Counted from the first letter of the stretch, positions 25,295 to 36,715 are shown. The stretch is 61,215 nt of DNA from Neisseria dentiae (GCF_024580525.1 NZ_JANIKQ010000019.1:1-61215), one strand, 5' to 3'. A program made the numbers and translations. The notes: generated by a model from the letters alone, not told the origin.

Positions 25295-26458
25295 ATGCTC
25301 AGGCTTACCGATTTTTCCGCTTCCCATTTTGCCGCCGCCGTTGCCGCATTTTTGGTGTCTTACGGCAGCAGCGCGGTGATTATTTACCAAGCCGCGCTGG
25401 CTTTCGGCGCGTCGCCCGCGCAAGTTGTGTCGTGGTTTACCGCGCTGGCGCTGGTGTGCGGCGTGCTTACCTTGGGCCTGAGCCTGCGCTACAAAACACC
25501 CGTGATGATTGCCTGGTGCACGCCCGGCGCGGCGGTGCTGGCGGGCCTGGAAGGCATCATGCTGAACGATGCGGTGGCGGGCTTTATGGCGGCGGCGGCG
25601 GCGATGTGGCTGGTGTCGGCGTTCGGCTGGTTCGACCGACTGGTGCGTATGATTCCCGCCCCGCTGGCGGCCGCGATGCTGGCGGGCATATTGATTAACT
25701 TCGGCAGCCGCGTGTTCGGCGCCATGGGCAGCCAAACGGCTCTGGTGCTGATTATGCTGGCGGTGTTTTTCTTAACCAAAATCCGCCTGCCGCGTTACAG
25801 CATTTTGCTGATGCTGGCAGCGGGCTTCGGCTATGCGGCATGGGCGGGGCTGATCGACTGGTCGCGGCTGGTTTGGCGCAACCCCGTGTTGGAATGGGTT
25901 AGCCCCGGGCTGCATTTGGGGCATATCGTCAGCGTGGCCGTGCCGCTGTTTATCGCTTCACTGGCCACGCAAAACGTGCCGGGCATGGCTATTTTGCGCA
26001 GCTACGGCTACCAAACCCCCGCCCGCCCGCTGGTGGAAAGCAGCGCCGCCGCTTCGTTTCTGGCCGCCCCATTCGGCGCATTTATGGTGAATTTAGCCGC
26101 CATCAGCGCCTCCATCTGCATGGGCAGCGATGTGGATAAAAAACCCGAGCGGCGCTATCTGGCCACCGTGCTGCTGGGCGTGATTTACTTGCTGGTGGCC
26201 GCTGCCGGCGGCGTAACCGTGGCCATGTTCACCGCCCTGCCCGCCGAACTGATGGCGGCGCTGGCCGGCATCGCCGTATTCGGCACCCTGCAAGCCAACC
26301 TCGCCGCCGCCTGGCAGCACGAAAGCTCGCGCGAAGCGGCATTGGTAACGCTGCTGGCTTCCGCATCGGGCATGACGCTCTTGGGTATAGGCAGCGCATT
26401 CTGGGGGCTGGTGCTGGGTTTGGCGGTTTATCATCTGAATCTGAAAACAGCCAAATAA
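25295..26458 (+). CDS. BenE family benzoate/H+ symporter-like transporter
   Basis: A 387-aa inner-membrane protein with about 12 hydrophobic segments, matching the BenE family along its length (SYGSSAVIIYQAA, TPGAAVLAG, IPAPLAAAMLAGI, and ATQNVPGMAILRSYGY with its conserved NVPG). BenE of Acinetobacter takes up benzoate, but no aromatic degradation genes lie nearby, so the substrate here is unknown. Ends in a long DUS terminator. Confidence 0.85.
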   Translation: MLRLTDFSASHFAAAVAAFLVSYGSSAVIIYQAALAFGASPAQVVSWFTALALVCGVLTLGLSLRYKTPVMIAWCTPGAAVLAGLEGIMLNDAVAGFMAAAAAMWLVSAFGWFDRLVRMIPAPLAAAMLAGILINFGSRVFGAMGSQTALVLIMLAVFFLTKIRLPRYSILLMLAAGFGYAAWAGLIDWSRLVWRNPVLEWVSPGLHLGHIVSVAVPLFIASLATQNVPGMAILRSYGYQTPARPLVESSAAASFLAAPFGAFMVNLAAISASICMGSDVDKKPERRYLATVLLGVIYLLVAAAGGVTVAMFTALPAELMAALAGIAVFGTLQANLAAAWQHESSREAALVTLLASASGMTLLGIGSAFWGLVLGLAVYHLNLKTAK

Positions 26459-26466
26459 CATAACAA

Positions 26467-26516
26467 GGCTATATCAGGCCGTCTGAAAGTATCTTTTCAG
26501 ACGGCCTGATATAGCC
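26467..26516 (+). terminator. Long DUS terminator after the BenE gene
   Basis: Two perfect 22-nt arms (ggctatatca plus ggccgtctgaaa and its complement) around a 6-nt loop; symmetry extends 10 bp beyond the DUS. Confidence 0.85.
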
Positions 26517-26533
26517 AAACCGTTTCACTTAGT

Positions 26534-26560
26534 AACACTCGGGCCAAGCCCGAGTATGAC
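26534..26560. repeat. REP-like palindrome, copy 3
   Basis: ACACTCGGGCC and CCCGAGTATGACG with the tail GTATGTGCTTTTT; same family and tail as the copies at 10841 and 43461. Confidence 0.7.
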
Positions 26561-26599
26561 GTATGTGCTTTTTCTTAGGTTGATTGACTATGTTTCTGC

Positions 26600-27163
26600 T
26601 TAACCTTTGGTTTGGCTGCGTTCGTGCCCGTCGTCCCGATCAATCTGCGCCGACATCACCGAACCGTTTTGGGCATCGATTTTCACATCGTACTCTTGGC
26701 CGTTGGCAATCGTTTCCACTTTGTAATAGGATTGGCCGTTTTCGTTTTCCCATTCGGCCTCTTTAGCCACTCCGCCGGTTTTGGCCACCGCAGCGCTGAC
26801 GGCTTGGCGCAGCGAAACACCGGCCTGCTGTAACTGTGCGGAATCACCGTCGCCATCATTTTCTGCTTTGCTGCCCAACACCTGGCCGCTGGCAGCATCG
26901 ATTTTCACTTCATGCTTTTGGTTGCCAGCGATAACGTCCACCTCAAAATAGCTGCTGCCGTTTTTGTGTTTGAAATCCACGCTTTCTGCGGCACCGCCTA
27001 CTTTCTGAACGGCAATATCAACCGCCTGTACGGCATTAAAGCGGCTTTGCTGTAAGGCGCTGTCTTTGGCTGAAAGCGTGCCGCCAGCGGCCAGCGCGGC
27101 AACGGTTGTGGTAGCCAATACAACGGCAGCGGTTAAAGCGGTGAATTTTCTAGATTTCAACAT
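26600..27163 (-). CDS. Exported PepSY-domain protein
   Basis: 187 aa. Signal peptide of about 26 residues (cleavage near ALA-AGG), then two PepSY repeats, about 40-105 (AVDIAVQKVGG, YFEVDVIAG, VKIDAASGQVLG) and 115-175 (AVSAAVAKTGG, YYKVETIANG, VKIDAQNGSVM). PepSY modules occur in periplasmic or surface proteins and are thought to bind or inhibit proteases; exact role unknown. An acidic linker (ENDGDGDSAQ) joins the repeats. Confidence 0.85.
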   Translation of the reverse strand: MLKSRKFTALTAAVVLATTTVAALAAGGTLSAKDSALQQSRFNAVQAVDIAVQKVGGAAESVDFKHKNGSSYFEVDVIAGNQKHEVKIDAASGQVLGSKAENDGDGDSAQLQQAGVSLRQAVSAAVAKTGGVAKEAEWENENGQSYYKVETIANGQEYDVKIDAQNGSVMSAQIDRDDGHERSQTKG

Positions 27164-27361
27164 GGTTGGTTTCCTTTTCGATATTCATAATAAAAGAGGG
27201 AATACAGGCAGACTAAAAGGGGAACCTCAGCGGCCTTTTCGGTTTAAAATCCGAAAACCTGCCGAAACGCCCGTTTTTTCTGTCTTGAAGCGAAAGATAC
27301 GTCGGTAGATTTAGAAACCAATTAGGTAATAATAAACTTTTGTAATGAACGGCCCCGTTTT

Positions 27362-28378
27362 ATGAATCAAAACATAACCATCAGTTTCAATGCTGTTGCC
27401 GCCGCGTTGGCGGGTGTATTGCTTTTATGGCTGCCGGTATTGCTGCTGAAGCTGACGGCCGCGCTGTTTGCATTCTTGATGGTGTACAGCGGCATACGGA
27501 TTCTGGAAAAGCGTTTGGATAACCGATATGGCCGGCGGCGCAGCCATGTTTGGATCAGCGTATGCGCCGTTTTAGCGACATCCGCCCTGTTATTGTATGC
27601 ACTGGGTGCTTGGCTGGAAGACAGAAGCAATGCGCAAACAGCCGACAGCCTTTTGTTGCAGGCCGCCGTTATTCTCGACCAACTGCACGCCAAACTGCCG
27701 GCTGCGTTGGCACAGCATATCCCCGCTTCGGTGGAAAACCTGAAAACCGCCGCATCGCAAGCACTCAAAGACCATTCCGTGCAATTCCAAACCGCCGGCA
27801 TACACACCTTGCGCGAAATCGGCCATATTGCGGCGGGCATGATTATCGGCGTTATCGCCGCCGTGCAGATTCCCGCACAAACACCGCCCGCAGCCAAACC
27901 GCTGGCCGCTCGCCTGCGGCAGGAATTCGACGGCCTGACCGCCAGCTTCGGCAATGTATTTTTCGCCCAAATCCGCATTTCCGCCATCAATACCGCGCTA
28001 ACCGCCTTGTATCTGCTGGCCGTGCTGCCTCTGATCGGCAAGCCGCTGCCGATGGCGGGCGCGCTGATTGTGCTGACTTTCGCCGCCGGGCTGCTTCCCG
28101 TTGTCGGCAACCTGATTTCCAATGCCTTTATCGTTATCCTCAGCCTCAGCCACGGTTTGGGGCTGACCCTGTTTTCGCTGGCATGGTTGGTGGGCATACA
28201 CAAACTGGAATATTTTTTGAACGCACACATCATCGGCCACAAAATCAAAGCCGCCGCTTGGGAGCTGCTGATTGCCATGCTGCTGATGGAAGCCGCTTTC
28301 GGCTTGGCCGGGTTGATTGCCGCGCCGGTGGTTTACGCACAGATTAAAAAATCATTGGTTGAAAAAAACTGGATTTAA
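27362..28378 (+). CDS. AI-2E family transporter
   Basis: A 338-aa inner-membrane permease of the AI-2E exporter/YdiK-PerM family. TM helices lie near 10-30, 32-48, 62-82, then after a soluble middle part (90-145) near 148-165, 205-230, 235-260, 262-285 and 300-325. The family features FAAGLLPVVGNLISN and the closing GLAGLIAAPVVYAQI are clear. Shorter than many members. Substrate not predictable. Confidence 0.8.
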   Translation: MNQNITISFNAVAAALAGVLLLWLPVLLLKLTAALFAFLMVYSGIRILEKRLDNRYGRRRSHVWISVCAVLATSALLLYALGAWLEDRSNAQTADSLLLQAAVILDQLHAKLPAALAQHIPASVENLKTAASQALKDHSVQFQTAGIHTLREIGHIAAGMIIGVIAAVQIPAQTPPAAKPLAARLRQEFDGLTASFGNVFFAQIRISAINTALTALYLLAVLPLIGKPLPMAGALIVLTFAAGLLPVVGNLISNAFIVILSLSHGLGLTLFSLAWLVGIHKLEYFLNAHIIGHKIKAAAWELLIAMLLMEAAFGLAGLIAAPVVYAQIKKSLVEKNWI

Positions 28379-28502
28379 AATTTCGAAACCGAAATACCGG
28401 AACCGGTTACACACCCGCACCGCTTGATTTTAAAGTTGGGAAATAAATATGCCGGCCGGCGGGCAGACGCACAACCAAACAAAATAAAAAAACCTTTGCC
28501 AA

Positions 28503-28534
28503 AGGCCGTCTGAAAACTGAATTTCAGACGGCCT
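28503..28534. terminator. DUS terminator between AI-2E gene and rsgA
   Basis: Inverted 13-nt arms between convergent genes. Confidence 0.75.
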
Positions 28535-28602
28535 GAATGAATTTTGCAAAGGTTTCGGCCTGAACAGATTTTACAAAGGCCCCGCCAAACCTCCTTCAAG
28601 CC

Positions 28603-29466
28603 CTAACGCAGCAGCTCGTCAGTAATCCGCTGTAAAAACGCCAGCCGCGCTTCGCGGATTTCGCCCGCTTCGGCGGCGCTTTTCACGGCGCAGCCCGGCT
28701 CGGCGCGGTGGGTGCAGTTGTGGAAGCGGCATTGCCCCGCCAGATGGTGCAGGTCGGGGAAATAGCGCAGCAATTGCGCCGCGTCCAGATGGTGCAGGCC
28801 GAACTCTTGCAGGCCGGGCGAATCAATCAGCTTGGTTTCTTCATTCAAATCATACAATTGGGCATGTGTTGTGGTGTGTTTGCCCGAATCGAGCGCGGTG
28901 GAAATTTCGCCCACACGCGCGGCATCGCTGCCCAACAGCGCATTGGTGAGGGTGGATTTTCCCATGCCGCTCTGCCCCAGAAAAATATTGGTGTGCCCCT
29001 GCATCAGCGGCCTGAGGTTGTTAGCGTTATCAAGTGCGCAGGTTTCGATAACGGGATAACCCAATGATTCGTAAAAACTTAATTTTTCACGCCAAGCCGC
29101 CGTTTCGGGCAGGTCGGCCTTATTCGCCACCACCACAGCGCCGATGCCCGCCGCTTCCGCCGCCAGCAGCGCCCGTTGCAGCAGCTCGTTGGGGGCGGGC
29201 ACGGCGGCGGTTACGATAAACAGCTTGTCCACATTGGCGGCAATCAGCTTGGTTTTCCAAGCGTCCTGCCGGTAGAGCAGGCTTTGGCGCGGCAGATAAT
29301 CTTCGATTACCGCCTGCTCGCTGTTGACGGGGCTGATGCGCACCCAATCGCCGCAGGCAAAATCCACCCGTTTTTTACGGGTGGTGGCATCGAAAACGGC
29401 GCCGGCCGGCGTGCGCACGATAAAACGGCGGCCGTAGCTGGCGGTGATTTGGGCGGTGTCGGGCAT
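28603..29466 (-). CDS. rsgA: Ribosome small-subunit biogenesis GTPase RsgA
   Basis: Circularly permuted GTPase that helps late 30S maturation. In its 287 aa: an OB-fold (1-65), G4 VVANKADL before G1 GQSGMGKST, then G3 DSPGLQEFG, and a zinc-binding C-terminus (HLAGQCRFHNCTH, EPGC). Motif order G4-G1-G3 is diagnostic. Divergent from dinG. Confidence 0.95.
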   Translation of the reverse strand: MPDTAQITASYGRRFIVRTPAGAVFDATTRKKRVDFACGDWVRISPVNSEQAVIEDYLPRQSLLYRQDAWKTKLIAANVDKLFIVTAAVPAPNELLQRALLAAEAAGIGAVVVANKADLPETAAWREKLSFYESLGYPVIETCALDNANNLRPLMQGHTNIFLGQSGMGKSTLTNALLGSDAARVGEISTALDSGKHTTTHAQLYDLNEETKLIDSPGLQEFGLHHLDAAQLLRYFPDLHHLAGQCRFHNCTHRAEPGCAVKSAAEAGEIREARLAFLQRITDELLR

Positions 29467-29511
29467 AAAATCGGGCAGGCAGAAAAAAAAATTATTTTAC
29501 AGGATTATCCA

Positions 29512-29541
29512 AGCCGTCTGAAAAACCTTTTCAGACGGCCT
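29512..29541. terminator. DUS-pair hairpin between rsgA and dinG
   Basis: Perfect 13-nt arms agccgtctgaaaa and ttttcagacggct-like in the divergent gap; terminator role doubtful because both genes point away. Confidence 0.4.
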
Positions 29542-29603
29542 TTACACAGATAAATGCTAAAATAGCGGTTTCCCGCCCAACCCGCCTTATCCAAACGGCC
29601 TTT

Positions 29604-31733
29604 ATGCTCACCGATTTAGAAAAAAACGCCATCCGCGACCACTACCGCGCCATTTCGCAAAACCTGCCGCAGTTCCGCCCGAGAGCCGCGCAGCGGGAAA
29701 TGATTGCGGCCATCGCCAACGCCTTTTCGCGCAGCCAAACCCGCGCCGAAGGCGAAGAAGCGCCCAAGCGCGAGGGCGAAAGCATTGTGGTGGTGGAAGG
29801 CCCTACCGGCGTGGGCAAAAGCCTGGCCTATCTGCTGGCCGGCGGCATCATGGCGCAAACGCGCGGCAAACGGCTGATTGTGTCGAGCGCAACGGTGGCC
29901 TTGCAGGAACAGCTGGTTAACCGCGATTTGCCGTTTTTGGTGGCCAAAAGCGGTTTGGAGCTGACTTTCGCACTCGCCAAAGGGCGTGGCCGCTATCTGT
30001 GCCCCTACAAACTCTACCAGCTTACCCAAAGCAACGCCCAGCAAAACCTGCTCGGCTTCGAAGCCCCCGCCGTGCTGTGGGACAGCAAACCCAAGCCCGA
30101 AGAATTGAAGCTCTTGCGCGATATGGCCGACGAATTCGCCGCCCGCCGCTTCAACGGCGACCGCGACACCTGGCCGGAAAAAATCGACGATGCGGTGTGG
30201 ATGAAGGTAAATAACGACAACTACGGCTGCCTCAAAGCCGCCTGCCCCAACCGGGCCGAATGCCCGTTTTACCTCGCGCGCGATACGCTTGAAAATGTGG
30301 ACGTAGTAGTGGCCAACCACGATTTGCTGATGGTCGATATCGGCATGGGCGGCGGCGTGATTCTGCCCGCGCCCGAAAACAGCTTTTACTGCATCGACGA
30401 AGCGCACCACCTGCCCAAAAAAGCCCTCAGCCAGTTCGCCGCCGAGCACTCGTGGAACCAAGCCGTGTGGGCGCTGGAAAAACTCCCCGCCGTTACCGAC
30501 AAAATCGCCGCGCTCACCGACAAAGCCGAGCTGGCGAACTTGGCCGACGAAGCCGCCGCCGCCCTGCTCGAAAGCCTGCACGAATGGCAGTTCCACCTTT
30601 CCGAAGAGCCAGAATTAAGGCCGTCTGAAAACAACGAATCGGTGTGGCTGTGGCAGGACGGCAAAATCCCCGAAGCGTTGGAACTCACCGTATCCAACAC
30701 CGCCGTTGCCGCCCGCAGCCTCTACAAACATGCCAACAGCCTCAACGACGCTTTGGCCGCTGCCCGCCGCGACAAAGACCAAAACAGCGCCCAAATCGAC
30801 CGCTTGAGCAGCGAATTCGGCGTGTTCCGCGCCCGCATCGAGCAAATCACCGCCGCTTGGGATTTGCTCGCCACCGTGCCCGCCGAAGGCGAAGAGCCCC
30901 TGGCCAAATGGATTACCCGCCGCCTCGACGACAAAAACGACTACATCTTCCACGCCAGCCCCATCAGCAGCGCCTCCCATCTGGCCAACAACCTGTGGCG
31001 GCGCGCCGCCGGCGCCGTGCTCACTTCCGCCACATTGCAATCCTTGGGCAGCTTCAGCCTGATTCTGCGCCAAACCGGCCTGCAATGGCTGCCCGAAACC
31101 ACCACGCTCGCCCTGCAAAGCCCGTTTGATTTCGACGCACAGGGCGAGCTGTATATCCCGCCCGTGCACGCCAGCCCCAAAGACCCCGCCGCCCACACCG
31201 CCGCCATCGTCGAATGGCTGCCCAAACTGGTTTCCACCGAAGAAGCCATCGGCACACTGGTGCTGTTTTCTTCACGCAAACAAATGCAGGAAGTGGCCCT
31301 GCGCCTGCCCGAAGCCTATCTGCCGCTGCTGTTGGTGCAGGGCGAGCTGCCCAAGGCGACGCTGCTGCAAAAACACCACCAGGCCATCAGCGAAGGGCGC
31401 GCCAGCATTATTTTCGGGTTGGACAGTTTCGCCGAGGGGCTGGACCTGCCCGGCTTAGCCTGCGTGCAGGTGATTATCGCCAAACTGCCGTTTGCGATGC
31501 CCGACAATCCCGTCGAAAAAACCCAAAACCGCTGGATCGAGCAGCGCGGCGGCAACCCCTTTATCGAAATCACCGTGCCCGAAGCCAGCATCAAACTGAT
31601 TCAGGCAGTCGGCCGCCTCATCCGCACCGAAAGCGACTACGGCCGCGTAACCATACTCGACAACCGCGTCAAAACCCAAAACTACGGCCGCCAAATGCTC
31701 GCCTGCCTGCCGCCGTTTAAAAGAATCGGATAA
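29604..31733 (+). CDS. dinG: ATP-dependent DNA helicase DinG
   Basis: A 709-aa superfamily 2, XPD-like 5'-3' helicase that resolves R-loops and G-quadruplex/replication-transcription conflicts. Walker A GPTGVGKS (about 66-73), iron-sulfur cysteines C133, C209, C214 and C220 (spacing as in E. coli DinG), DEAH box IDEAHHL, and motif VI VGRLIRTESDYG near the C-terminus. One DUS is inside the gene (near 30619, encoding RPSEN). Confidence 0.95.
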   Translation: MLTDLEKNAIRDHYRAISQNLPQFRPRAAQREMIAAIANAFSRSQTRAEGEEAPKREGESIVVVEGPTGVGKSLAYLLAGGIMAQTRGKRLIVSSATVALQEQLVNRDLPFLVAKSGLELTFALAKGRGRYLCPYKLYQLTQSNAQQNLLGFEAPAVLWDSKPKPEELKLLRDMADEFAARRFNGDRDTWPEKIDDAVWMKVNNDNYGCLKAACPNRAECPFYLARDTLENVDVVVANHDLLMVDIGMGGGVILPAPENSFYCIDEAHHLPKKALSQFAAEHSWNQAVWALEKLPAVTDKIAALTDKAELANLADEAAAALLESLHEWQFHLSEEPELRPSENNESVWLWQDGKIPEALELTVSNTAVAARSLYKHANSLNDALAAARRDKDQNSAQIDRLSSEFGVFRARIEQITAAWDLLATVPAEGEEPLAKWITRRLDDKNDYIFHASPISSASHLANNLWRRAAGAVLTSATLQSLGSFSLILRQTGLQWLPETTTLALQSPFDFDAQGELYIPPVHASPKDPAAHTAAIVEWLPKLVSTEEAIGTLVLFSSRKQMQEVALRLPEAYLPLLLVQGELPKATLLQKHHQAISEGRASIIFGLDSFAEGLDLPGLACVQVIIAKLPFAMPDNPVEKTQNRWIEQRGGNPFIEITVPEASIKLIQAVGRLIRTESDYGRVTILDNRVKTQNYGRQMLACLPPFKRIG

Positions 31734-31897
31734 CGGCGGTTTGGCCGTCTGAAATACTCAAACTTCCCGAAAAACGGTTGGTTAAAACCCGCCCCCTCCC
31801 ACGGGAGAGGGAATAATCTGCCTGCAAGACCGAGTATGGCTCGGATGACTCAAGATTAGATTAAACGGCAAACACCAGCCCGACAAAACCAAACAAA

Positions 31898-31925
31898 AGG
31901 CCGTCTGAAACATTTCAGACGGCCT
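31898..31925 (-). terminator. gapA terminator (DUS pair)
   Basis: 13-nt arms with a 2-nt loop, and a T-rich run on the minus strand. Confidence 0.75.
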
Positions 31926-31984
31926 GCTTTATTTTGGTTTGATTATTGTGAAGCGTAAAACACCAAGTTAATTAAGTAGTAAAA

Positions 31985-33456
<1,472 letters not shown>

Positions 33457-34374
33457 ATGCTGCAAAGAACCCTGGCAAAGCCCGTCAGCGTAACCGGCGT
33501 CGGCCTGCATTCCGGCGAACGCGTGGCGCTCACGCTCCACCCCGCGCCCGAAAACAGCGGTATTTCGTTCCGCCGCACCGATTTGAGCGGCGGGCAGGGC
33601 GAAGTGATTGCGCTCAACCCCTACCTGATTAACGACACCCGTTTATCGTCCACCGTGGTAACCGATTTGGGCGTGCGCGTGGGCACCATCGAGCACATTA
33701 TGTCGGCATTGGCCGCTTACGGCGTCGATAACGCATTAATCGAGCTGAACGCGCCCGAAATCCCGATTATGGACGGCTCCAGCCTGCCTTTCATCTATCT
33801 GCTGCAAGATGCGGGCATCGTCGATCAAAAAGCGCAAAAACGCTTCTTAAAGATTTTAAAACCGGTGGAAGTGAAAGAAACCGGCAAATGGGTACGCTTC
33901 ACGCCCTACAACGGTTTTAAAGTAACGCTCACCATCGAATTCGACCACCCCGTGTTCAACCGCAGCAGCCCCACGTTTGAAATCGACTTCGCCGGCAAAT
34001 CCTATATCGACGAAATCGCCCGCGCGCGCACTTTCGGCTTTATGCAGGAAGTGGAGCTGATGCGCTCGCACAACCTCGGCCTGGGCGGCAACCTTTCCAA
34101 CGCCATCGTAATCGACGATACCGACGTGCTCAACCCCGAAGGGCTGCGCTATCCCGACGAATTCGTGCGCCATAAAATCCTCGATGCCATCGGCGACTTA
34201 TACATCGTCGGCCACCCGATTATCGGTGCGTTTGAAGGCTACAAATCCGGCCACGCCATCAACAACGCCCTGCTGCGCGCGGTTTTGGCCGACGAAACCG
34301 CCTACGAATGGGTGGAATTCGCCGACGACGAAGACCTGCCCGCCGCCTTCCACCGCCTGCCCACCGCGGCTTGA
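33457..34374 (+). CDS. lpxC: UDP-3-O-acyl-N-acetylglucosamine deacetylase
   Basis: Zinc deacetylase, the committed step of lipid A synthesis. The 305-aa product equals E. coli LpxC in length when started at ATG 33457; GAAAGG lies upstream and GTG 33442 is the weaker choice. Zinc ligands: H80 in IEHIMSAL, and the His/Asp of [11 protein letters not shown], with the closing VGHPIIG and KSGHAINN. It follows a long AT-rich leader. Confidence 0.96.
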   Translation: MLQRTLAKPVSVTGVGLHSGERVALTLHPAPENSGISFRRTDLSGGQGEVIALNPYLINDTRLSSTVVTDLGVRVGTIEHIMSALAAYGVDNALIELNAPEIPIMDGSSLPFIYLLQDAGIVDQKAQKRFLKILKPVEVKETGKWVRFTPYNGFKVTLTIEFDHPVFNRSSPTFEIDFAGKSYIDEIARARTFGFMQEVELMRSHNLGLGGNLSNAIVIDDTDVLNPEGLRYPDEFVRHKILDAIGDLYIVGHPIIGAFEGYKSGHAINNALLRAVLADETAYEWVEFADDEDLPAAFHRLPTAA

Positions 34375-34453
34375 TTGGCCGGCGGATAATGAAAGGCGGA
34401 ACTTTTGGTAAGTTATACCAGCAGTTTAAACATCTGCGTTACATAAAAAACAG

Positions 34454-34481
34454 GCCGTCTGAAAAATATTTTTCAGACGGC
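34454..34481. terminator. DUS terminator between lpxC and the ArsR gene
   Basis: 14-nt arms gccgtctgaaaaat and complement without loop excess, between convergent genes. Confidence 0.8.
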
Positions 34482-34514
34482 ATTATTTATTTAAAATATC
34501 AAATACTTATAAAA

Positions 34515-34847
34515 CTACAACACCTTATCCCAATCCCCTTCGCCGCCCTCTTCGTCTTCGGCGCAGAAAAACGAATACAGCAGCGCGATGGTTTCGTTTA
34601 CCCGCGGGTCGGCGATGTAATACAAACGCTCGCGGTGTTTCACTTCGCAATTAATCAGCCCCGCTTCGCGCAGCAGCGCAAGCTGGTTCGACATCGCCGC
34701 CTGAGGCAGGCCGGTCATTTCGGCCAGCTCGGTAACGTTGCGGCGCGTGTCTTGCAGGCTGCACAACACGGCCAGGCGGTTGGTGTTGGCCAGCAGCTTC
34801 AAAAAAGCCGTGGCCTGTTCGTATTTGTCGGACATTTCTTCTTGCAT
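34515..34847 (-). CDS. ArsR/SmtB-type winged-helix regulator
   Basis: 110 aa (or 106 from the internal start M-S-D-K). Winged HTH with LANTNRLAVLCSLQ (helix 2), recognition helix LPQAAMSNQLALLREAGLI (split here at 19 residues) and the wing HRERLYYIADPRV. The only cysteines are C29, C67 and C94; no typical metal-binding CxC is in the HTH, so the inducer is unknown and may be redox or non-metal. Acidic C-terminal tail (EDEEGGEGD). Monocistronic. Confidence 0.85.
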   Translation of the reverse strand: MQEEMSDKYEQATAFLKLLANTNRLAVLCSLQDTRRNVTELAEMTGLPQAAMSNQLALLREAGLINCEVKHRERLYYIADPRVNETIALLYSFFCAEDEEGGEGDWDKVL

Positions 34848-34891
34848 GGCGGCGTTCCGTTCGGCAAATCATTCAAGCACGATTGTAACGG

Positions 34892-34943
34892 CAATTGAGG
34901 CCGTCTGAAAGTTTTGCAAATCGGTTTCAGACGGCCTCAATTG
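34892..34943. terminator. DUS terminator, probably the original ispA terminator
   Basis: 19-nt perfect arms (caattgaggccgtctgaaa and complement) with a 14-nt loop. The IS at 34942 starts at its last bases, so the hairpin now lies 875 bp beyond the ispA stop. Confidence 0.65.
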
Positions 34944-35816
34944 TAGGAAAAGCTAGCGTTGTTTACAGTATTTGAAAGACAATACTGCATGAACATCCAT
35001 AAAAATACCCGGCTAACCCCGCATAACTGCCGGGCCGTTTGGCGCGCTTATACACAAGACAAAATCAGTGTAACTTCGTTGGCACAACAATACCGTGTCA
35101 GCAGAGTAACGATTTACCGCATACTCAAAGCAGCCCGATTGCGGCTGCCCACCCCGCAAAAAAGCACCAACAACCGCTTTAAACAAGCCAAATACGGCAT
35201 GAAACGCCTGGCTAAAGTTGAGCGGGAAATCGAAGAGAAACTCAAAAAACAGGCAAAGCGTTACAACAAATCCTATCCCGGCGAAATGGTTCATTTCGAT
35301 ACCAAACGGCTGCCTTTGCTACAAAACCAAAAAGCAACCGACCCTCGGGATTATCTGTTTGTTGCCATTGATGATTTTTCCCGTGAGCCGTATGCTGCAA
35401 TATTGCCGGACCGTACAGCAGCCGGCGCAGCCAAATTTCTTTTGCGCGATGTGATAGATTGTTGTCCCTATACCATCGAATGCGCCTATTCCGACAACGG
35501 TGTCGAATATCGCGGCAATGCGGGGCACCCGTTTGGCATTGCCTGTGTGCAAAACAACATAAGCCAAAAATTCACCCGTGTTGCCCGGCCGCAAACCAAT
35601 GGTAAAGCCGAGCGGGTTATCCGTACCTTAATGGAAATGTGGCATGACAAGCATCCGTTTAAGGATTCGGCACACCGGCAAAAAGAGTTATGTCGTTTTG
35701 TTAACTTTTATAATACCGTCAAGCCCCACAAGATCCTGAAAGGCGACACCCCTTTTGAGGTTTTACAGGCTTATTTTTCTCAACCTGTTGTGTAAACAAC
35801 CCGACCTTTTCCTACA
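34942..35816 (+). mobile_element. Complete IS, IS481-like (DDE), 875 bp
   Basis: Ends are imperfect inverted repeats: TGTAGGAAAAGCTAGCG on the left and TGTAGGAAAAGGTCGGG on the right, both followed by TTGTTTACA. One transposase gene fills it. The right end lies 2 bp from the ispA stop. No clear target duplication was seen (caat on the left, cctta on the right). A 204-bp derivative with the same ends is at 42341. Confidence 0.85.
34989..35795 (+). CDS. IS481-like transposase
   Basis: 268 aa from ATG 34989. N-terminal HTH (SVTSLAQQYRVSRVTIYRIL, about 30-49), then an integrase-core DDE domain: first Asp in VHFDTKRLP, second in YSDNGVEYRG, Glu in NGKAERVIRTL, and PHKILKGDTPFE at the end as in IS481 transposases. 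It looks intact, so the copy may be active. Low DUS content inside the element fits foreign origin. Family assignment by motif only. Confidence 0.85.
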   Translation: MNIHKNTRLTPHNCRAVWRAYTQDKISVTSLAQQYRVSRVTIYRILKAARLRLPTPQKSTNNRFKQAKYGMKRLAKVEREIEEKLKKQAKRYNKSYPGEMVHFDTKRLPLLQNQKATDPRDYLFVAIDDFSREPYAAILPDRTAAGAAKFLLRDVIDCCPYTIECAYSDNGVEYRGNAGHPFGIACVQNNISQKFTRVARPQTNGKAERVIRTLMEMWHDKHPFKDSAHRQKELCRFVNFYNTVKPHKILKGDTPFEVLQAYFSQPVV

Positions 35817-35818
35817 CC

Positions 35819-36715
35819 TTAATTCTTGCGCGCCGTAACAAATTCGGCCAAAGCCTGCAAATATCCGGCTTTTTCGCCGAACGGCGCCAATAAGGCCACC
35901 GCTTCGGCAACCAAATCTTCCGCATAACGGCGGGCAGGCTCCAAGCCCATCAGTTTCACATAAGTGGGTTTGTCGTTGTCGGCGTCTTTGCCGGCGGTTT
36001 TGCCCAGCGTGGCGGTGTCGGCTTCGCAATCGAGCACGTCGTCTATCACTTGGAAAGCCAAGCCGAGTTTGCGGGCGTAACCGTCTAAGCGCTGCAAATC
36101 GTCATCGCCCAAATCGGGGCAGGCCAGCGCGCCGAGTGCCACGGCGGCGCGGATTAAGGCGCCGGTTTTCAGGCCGTGCATCTGCTCCAATTCGGTTTGG
36201 TTCATGGGTTTGCCCACGTTGGCCAAATCGATGGCCTGGCCGCCCGCCATGCCGAGGCTGCCGGAAGCCTGCGCGAGTGCGGCAACCATCTTGAGCTGGC
36301 GTGCGGCGGGCAGGCCGGTGGGGCGGCTCAACACGTCGAACGCCAGCGTTTGCAGCGCGTCGCCGGTTAACAGCGCGGTGGCTTCGTCGTATCGAACATG
36401 GCAGGTGGGTTTGCCGCGGCGCAGACTGTCGTTGTCCATCGCGGGCATATCGTCGTGCACCAGCGAATACACATGAATCATTTCCACCGCCGCCATCGCG
36501 TGCTCCACCGCGGTTTGGTCGGCTTGGCCCAATTCCGACGCGGCCAGCACCAGCAGCGGGCGCAGGCGTTTGCCGCCGCCGAGGGTAACGTAACGCATGG
36601 CTTGGTGCAGGGTTTGCGGCACCATATGTTCGGGCGGCATCAGCCTTTCGAGCACAAGCTCGGTCTGCGCCTGCGCTTTTTGCTGCCACGCTTTCAAATC
36701 ATTCGCTTTGCTCAA
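35819..36715 (-). CDS. ispA: Farnesyl diphosphate synthase
   Basis: Condenses DMAPP/IPP to geranyl and farnesyl diphosphate for quinones and undecaprenyl phosphate. 298 aa with GGGKRLRP, first aspartate-rich motif DDMPAMD and second motif DDVLD. The start overlaps the end of xseB by 17 bp, a common xseB-ispA coupling. The IS insertion directly after the stop leaves the reading frame whole. Confidence 0.95.
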   Translation of the reverse strand: MSKANDLKAWQQKAQAQTELVLERLMPPEHMVPQTLHQAMRYVTLGGGKRLRPLLVLAASELGQADQTAVEHAMAAVEMIHVYSLVHDDMPAMDNDSLRRGKPTCHVRYDEATALLTGDALQTLAFDVLSRPTGLPAARQLKMVAALAQASGSLGMAGGQAIDLANVGKPMNQTELEQMHGLKTGALIRAAVALGALACPDLGDDDLQRLDGYARKLGLAFQVIDDVLDCEADTATLGKTAGKDADNDKPTYVKLMGLEPARRYAEDLVAEAVALLAPFGEKAGYLQALAEFVTARKN

